Assembly (NCBI RefSeq): GCF_027484545.1
Contig: NZ_JAIXST010000318.1
Location: forward strand, 1-39,519
Origin: Runella sp.
GTDB lineage: Bacteria > Bacteroidota > Bacteroidia > Cytophagales > Spirosomataceae
Direction of reading: 5' to 3'
Length of the DNA stretch: 39,519 nucleotides
Within the stretch, counting starts at the first letter, position 1. Each line of letters starts with the position of its first letter. Below, piece after piece: positions 35,649 to 39,519 of this stretch. The translations under genes were made by a program, and so were the position numbers. The notes beneath the pieces were generated by a model. That model was not told the DNA's origin and ran no database searches. It saw nothing but the letters and a program-made list of their open reading frames with translations.

Positions 35649-35764
35649 AGCAATCGCTCGCGTCTCGCGAGTGACAACTATTATTAGGCTTCCAGTCTTA
35701 ACAAATGCACCGAAAGGCTGGAAGCCTTTTGATAAATATCACTCGCGAGACACGAGCGATTGCT
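35649..35764. repeat. Double-hairpin palindromic element
   Basis: The outer arms at 35649-35674 and 35739-35764 are 26-bp inverted repeats with one mismatch, and each arm itself contains the small hairpin CTCGCG-TCT-CGCGAG (mutated to ACA on the right-hand copy). Inside them, AGGCTTCCAG (35686-35695) pairs with CTGGAAGCCT (35718-35727), followed by TTTT, which can serve as a terminator for the isomerase gene. It fits a REP-like dispersed element. Confidence 0.75.
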
Positions 35765-35768
35765 TTAG

Positions 35769-35829
35769 GACTTTCCAAGTTTGTAATAGTATTGATTATC
35801 ATGGGATTAATCCTAAAACTTGGGAAGTC
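35769..35829. repeat. Second inverted repeat abutting the truncated permease
   Basis: GACTTTCCAAGTTT (35769-35782) pairs with AAACTTGGGAAGTC (35816-35829), 13 of 14 bases, around a 33-nt loop. The right arm touches the stop codon of the permease fragment, which suggests that truncation happened at this element. Confidence 0.65.
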
Positions 35830-36477
35830 TTATTTTGCTCTAAAACTTAAGGTTGCGATGGAAATAAACAGTTGAATATCCGTATTGGTTGTTTTGGGAG
35901 GGTCAGCCAGAACGCCTGTTATTTTGGCTTCGGCCACATTGTTTAAATTGATGGTACGACCTATGGAATCTAAACTGCCAAAATATTTTTTTGCCAACGA
36001 CTGCGTAATTACCGCCGTGTTGGGCTCTTGAAGTTCGGTTTTGGGGTTTCCGGCAAGCCAGTTATAATTCAAAATGTCAAACAATTCTCCTTCAACAAGG
36101 GTTGTGGTATTGAGTTCTAAAAAACGCGCTGCTTCCGATTTATTAGGGAGCTGAACACTGACCGTCAACTCACGGTTCATTTTCAAGTACGCCGTCTGCT
36201 CTATTTGCGAATAGTCAGTTCGAAAGGCTTGTGCCATGGGCAAGGGGGCTTCCGGATAATATTCCACAGAGCCATCTTCCAAATGCAAATCAGTAACGAC
36301 GCGGTAGATACGGGCAAATTTGCGATGATGTCGGTCGGTACTCAAGTGGTAACTTATGAACAAAAAGATAAGCAATTCACTCGCCATTCCGACTGACAAA
36401 CCAATGATATTCAGCGCGGTATACACCCGCTTGGCGCGGAGATTTCGCAGGGCGATTTTAAGGTAGTTCTTTAACAT
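35830..36477 (-). pseudogene. N-terminal fragment of an FtsX-like ABC permease
   Basis: This is a 215-codon frame starting MLKNYLKIALRNLRAKRVYT, with the first membrane helix (ALNIIGLSVGMASELLIFLF) and part of the MacB periplasmic core (TAVITQSLAKKYFGSLDSIG, KITGVLADPPKTTNTDI). It stops after SFRAK, where relatives continue for some 550 residues with the FtsX membrane modules. It also lacks the N-terminal prefix domain. It is a remnant of a larger gene; if made, the product would be a single-helix fragment with no transport function. Confidence 0.85.
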
Positions 36478-36593
36478 TTCCGGAAGCTATAACGGATTAT
36501 AGCTACAAGGTACAGAAGAATGAAAAGCGTTTGCCGTTAAAAAATGTTAAAGCAGTCAAGAGACAAATAAGCAAGTTTACAAAAGGCAAATGT

Positions 36594-36629
36594 GCAAGAA
36601 GCAATGTTGTTTACCAATTTGCTTCTTGC
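36594..36629. repeat. Small inverted repeat in permease debris
   Basis: GCAAGAAGCAA and its exact complement TTGCTTCTTGC flank a 14-nt loop. The neighbouring bases (36555-36600) are rich in GCAA units. It separates the two permease fragments, within a 163-base stretch (36478-36640) that holds no gene. Confidence 0.55.
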
Positions 36630-36640
36630 GCTTCACTTAT

Positions 36641-36718
36641 TCACTCAGTCTGCCAACTTTTCACCGGATTGATCAGCGCGACTTTCATCACCTGATAGAT
36701 TACCGTCAGGGTAACCAC
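36641..36718 (-). pseudogene. C-terminal scrap of another FtsX-like permease
   Basis: Read on the minus strand, 25 codons followed by a TGA stop give VIYQVMKVALINPVKSWQTE at the end, matching the C-terminus of FtsX permeases (compare FQAIKAALMNPVTSLKSE in the intact permease at 31556). The scrap begins 11 bases after the stop of the next permease gene. It may be the lost 3' end of the fragment at 35830-36477, with the middle deleted, or a separate copy. Confidence 0.75.
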
Positions 36719-36729
36719 TTACACTTCGT

Positions 36730-39402
36730 TTATTCCGTTTTCAAACTTTCTACTGGGTTTCGTTTGGCAATTTTATAGGTTTGCGGAACAATTGTGATTA
36801 AGCCAAGAAACAATAAAATAAGCGAGCCAAGTACCAGTGTTCCGATGGAGAGATCGGCTCGGACCACCATAAAATTTAACCAAAGGTTATTCGCTAAATA
36901 GGCCGAAGGAGCCGCAATCAAAACAGCAATTGCGAGCATGATTAGGAACTCCTTCGCCAGTTGATAATTTAAACTCCATTCGCTTGCGCCAAGTACTTTT
37001 CTTACGCCAATTTCTTTGGTTCGACGTTCGGTAGTATAAATCGCCATTCCTAATAATCCTAAACAAGCGATTGTAATGGCTAAAAATGCAAGAAGACTTA
37101 TGACGGACACTAAATCAAAAATTCCCTGATTGGTATTGGTCAAGGTATCTTCATAAAATTCGTACTGTATGGGGTGGATAGGGTCAATTGTTTTCCAGGT
37201 ATCAGTCAGCTCTTTGAGTACAGCATTGGTATTTCCCCCTTCAAATTTTACAGTAATATATTTCAGTTCTTCAGGATTTGAGCGTAAAACAATGGGCCCC
37301 GTAGGTCTGCCAGCAAAAAGCAGGTAAAAGGTAATATCTTTGAAAACTCCAGCCACCTGTACCGATTGTCCATTCAATTCATACGTTTGCCCAAGGATTT
37401 CGCTTGGGTTTTTGAAACCGAAATTTCGGGTAGCTTCTTCGTTGACCAGTATTAAATCAGATTTGCCCGTTGTGTTGGGTTTTATGTTTTCACCATACAA
37501 CAGTTTAATATCCAGGGTTTTAATAAAGTTGTCGTCAGTGGTGAGGCTAATGGCATTGAATGTTTTTTCTTTTCCGGGTATTTTCAATTCGAGGTTATCA
37601 TTTCGGCCGGTAGCAGGCAGATACGCACATTCCGATAGTTGTTTGATTCCTTTTACATCTTTCAATCTGTTTTTAACTAACTGAAAATCATTGCTTTGTA
37701 AATTAATGTTGATGATGTTTTTGGGATTGAATCCATAATCAAACTGCCTGTAATGTTTGAATTGGTCATAGATCACAATGGAAGTAATAATGAAAATCAG
37801 TGATATTGTAAACTGGCTTACGGTCAATACACTGCGAAGACTCCATTTTTTGCCAGAACTCAAACTCCATTTTTTCATGGTAGCCATTGGGCTGGTTTTT
37901 GACAATCGGAGGGCGGGAAAAATCCCGGAGATAAAACTGATGAGCAAGCTGAAACCAACGAAAGCCAAATAAACATAGAGGTTGTATTTCAAATCAAAAT
38001 TCAGGTATTTATTGATCCAAAGATTCAAAAAAGCAGTTTTGAGAAACAGTAAAAAGAAATTGGCCAGTACCAATGAAAATAAAACGGTGATGGAAGTCTC
38101 GCTCAAAAATTGGAGTACTAAATCCTTGCTTTATGCACCAATAACCTTTCGTAAACCGATCTCACCCGAGCGGGTAATTGAGCGGGCAATCGATAAACTC
38201 GTGTAGTTTAAGCAGGCGGCAAACATGATAACCAGCACCAAGCCGCCAAGTATGTAATAAACAAACAGTGGCAACGAGTTGGTAGGGGTATTGTTCACGA
38301 CCGGACCGGGGTTGAGCTTGGTCAATGACTGAAAGGCCAATTTTGATTTTTGTATGGCCGGGTATTTACTTAGTTTTAAATTTTCAGAAACCTGAGCAAG
38401 GGCATCGTTAAGATTCTTTTCGTTGGCAGTTTTGCTTAAAAGTACATACGTATAGGCCTGATGGTCGGTTGTCCAATCTTCGGCGAGGTCTTCTATTTTA
38501 TTTTCTTTATACAAGTGCTCCAGTGTAGAGGCAGAAACGATGGCGTCAAAACTAAGATGTGACTTGTAGTCATGGTCGGCAAAAACCCCGGTAACGGTAA
38601 ATAAGCCCCAATCGACGGGTGAATGGCTTTCTTCACTCCAAGTTTCCAGACCTCTTTGTGAAAAATGAATTGTTTTGCCAATGGGGTCCCGTTTGCCGAA
38701 TAATTTCTTCGCCACTTTATGGGTAATCACTAAGCTATTGGGTTTTTCAAGGGCAGTGGCTTGATTGCCCGCTTCAAGCTCGTAACTGAAGATTTTGAAA
38801 AAAGAGGAGGTGGTAAAAAAGCCTCTCATTTCAGAATAATTGAGGTTATGGACGGCATCTCCCCCAAAACCGCGTCTCAGAAGCGCAACTTCTTCAATGA
38901 AAGGATATGCCTTCAATTTACCCGCCACGGGGAAGGGAATCGTCGCTCTTAAATTGCCGTTGCTCATAGAGTTGGTATTGATACGATACACTCTTTCTTT
39001 ATTCTTATGAAACTGATCATAAGAAAGCTGATCGGCGTACATGAGTATCATCAGCATACAAACCGACATTGCAACTGCCAGTCCGAATATATTGATCAAC
39101 GAAAACGCCTTATACTTGATAAGGTTTCTAAAACCGATTTTAAAATAGTTGCGTATCATGGTTGAATTCAATAAATAGATTGTTGGATATTTCGTTGGTT
39201 TCCGTTTAAAGTTAGAAATGCGGATGTAGGCCAGCACATCGCGCCAATAGCGTTGTCGAGCTTTAGTTGTACCCAACCGCTTGGCTCGCAAAGCATAGCG
39301 TTCGTATAAATCACCCAACACTTCTTCGCGGAGGTGGGGAGCAATGAGCCAGTTGAGTAGCTTATCAATCCATGTGGGAGGAATTGATTTTTTTGATTCA
39401 TT
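36730..39402 (-). pseudogene. FtsX-like permease with prefix domain, split by an ochre codon
   Basis: The two open stretches (39402-38134 and 38130-36733) lie in the same frame and form one complete prefix-domain permease of about 890 codons. It runs from the prefix domain (PPTWIDKLLNWLIAPHLREE) through the first helix (FSLINIFGLAVAMSVCMLMI), the core and first FtsX signature (SGEIGLRKVIGA). A TAA at 38131-38133 follows, and then SKDLVLQFLSETSITVLFSL and the second module, ending NPVESLKTE. Only that one codon breaks the frame. No ATG start remains in frame, because the 5' end abuts an IS30-type transposase end at 39416. I judge it inactivated; a sequencing error at the stop, or two separate half-products, are the alternatives. 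Confidence 0.85.
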
Positions 39403-39415
39403 ATAGATCGTGAAT

Positions 39416-39519
39416 TCAATTTTGAAATGCAATTTTTTGTTTTTGAATAAACTCAATGGGGGATAAGAACTTGAGTGCTTTTCTGGGCCTGTTGTTTAGT
39501 TTATTTTGAATGTTTTCAA
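39416..39519 (-). CDS. IS30-family transposase, C-terminal end (5' partial)
   Basis: From the right edge, the minus strand reads ENIQNKLNNRPRKALKFLSP and then IEFIQKQKIAFQN before a TGA at 39416-39418. The KLNNRPRK pattern followed by a short tail is the characteristic C-terminus of IS30-family DDE transposases (rve domain end). The rest lies beyond the window. Its stop is 13 bases from the first recognisable codon of the permease pseudogene, so the insertion sequence probably entered at the permease start codon. Confidence 0.8.
   Translation of the reverse strand, partial: ENIQNKLNNRPRKALKFLSPIEFIQKQKIAFQN

Noticed and set aside
1-39519. Further copies of the 16-bp GC-rich insertion in this window
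   Set aside because: Scanning both strands by eye for GCCGCCCG, GGTCCGTGCC and their complements found none outside 3305-3488.

Overview
The window comes from a member of the Bacteroidota, most likely order Cytophagales, family Spirosomaceae (Runella/Spirosoma/Dyadobacter-like). This placement is inferred from gene content, not from a marker gene. The supporting signs are a C-terminal type IX secretion sorting domain, FtsX-like ABC permeases with the N-terminal prefix domain typical of this family paired with a PadR regulator, a FecI/FecR pair, a TonB-dependent receptor with a carboxypeptidase-like N-terminal domain, promoters of the Bacteroidota form TAnnTTTG, and few Shine-Dalgarno sequences. 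No rRNA, tRNA, CRISPR array or phage was seen.

Left region (1-3800): a TonB-dependent receptor runs off the left edge. Beside it is a decayed IS630-type element whose transposase pseudogene is interrupted three times by a related 16-bp GC-rich insertion. Region 3821-14102 holds exported proteins: a GH3 / class C beta-lactamase-like fusion, a 1625-residue Ig/PKD-like repeat protein with a type IX sorting signal, a DUF1080/PA14-like protein and a periplasmic thioredoxin-like protein. Next, on the minus strand, come a RelE/ParE-type toxin-antitoxin pair, ileS and a DUF2807 lipoprotein gene.

Region 18338-23749 looks like one cell-surface signalling locus. The DUF2807 lipoprotein gene diverges from an ECF sigma factor gene, followed by a FecR anti-sigma gene, a gene for an STN-domain protein with eight 16-residue GFAN repeats, and a small outer-membrane barrel gene. 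The two divergent genes share an almost identical bipartite upstream motif with the same 11-nt gap, facing opposite ways, which suggests common control. The STN protein has no TonB plug or receptor barrel, unlike the usual partner of such sigma/anti-sigma pairs.

Region 23836-31360 is mostly housekeeping: an amino-acid permease, truncated haemoglobin, a small glycogen-binding-fold protein, a hotdog thioesterase, a histidine phosphatase, pyrF, a pseudouridine synthase, a thiolase and an EamA transporter. Several convergent gene pairs are separated by clear hairpin terminators.

Region 31556-39519 holds an intact PadR/FtsX-permease operon, an exported sugar isomerase-like protein, a compound palindromic element, and then a graveyard of related permease genes: an N-terminal fragment, a 25-codon C-terminal scrap, and a nearly full gene broken by an ochre codon whose 5' end abuts the C-terminus of an IS30-type transposase at the right edge. 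Short-period (7-bp) degenerate repeats occur inside the fecR linker and upstream of ileS.

The most unusual signals are the three 16-bp insertions, the paired divergent promoter motif and the in-phase heptad repeats inside fecR. All assignments come from reading the sequence; no database search was run.
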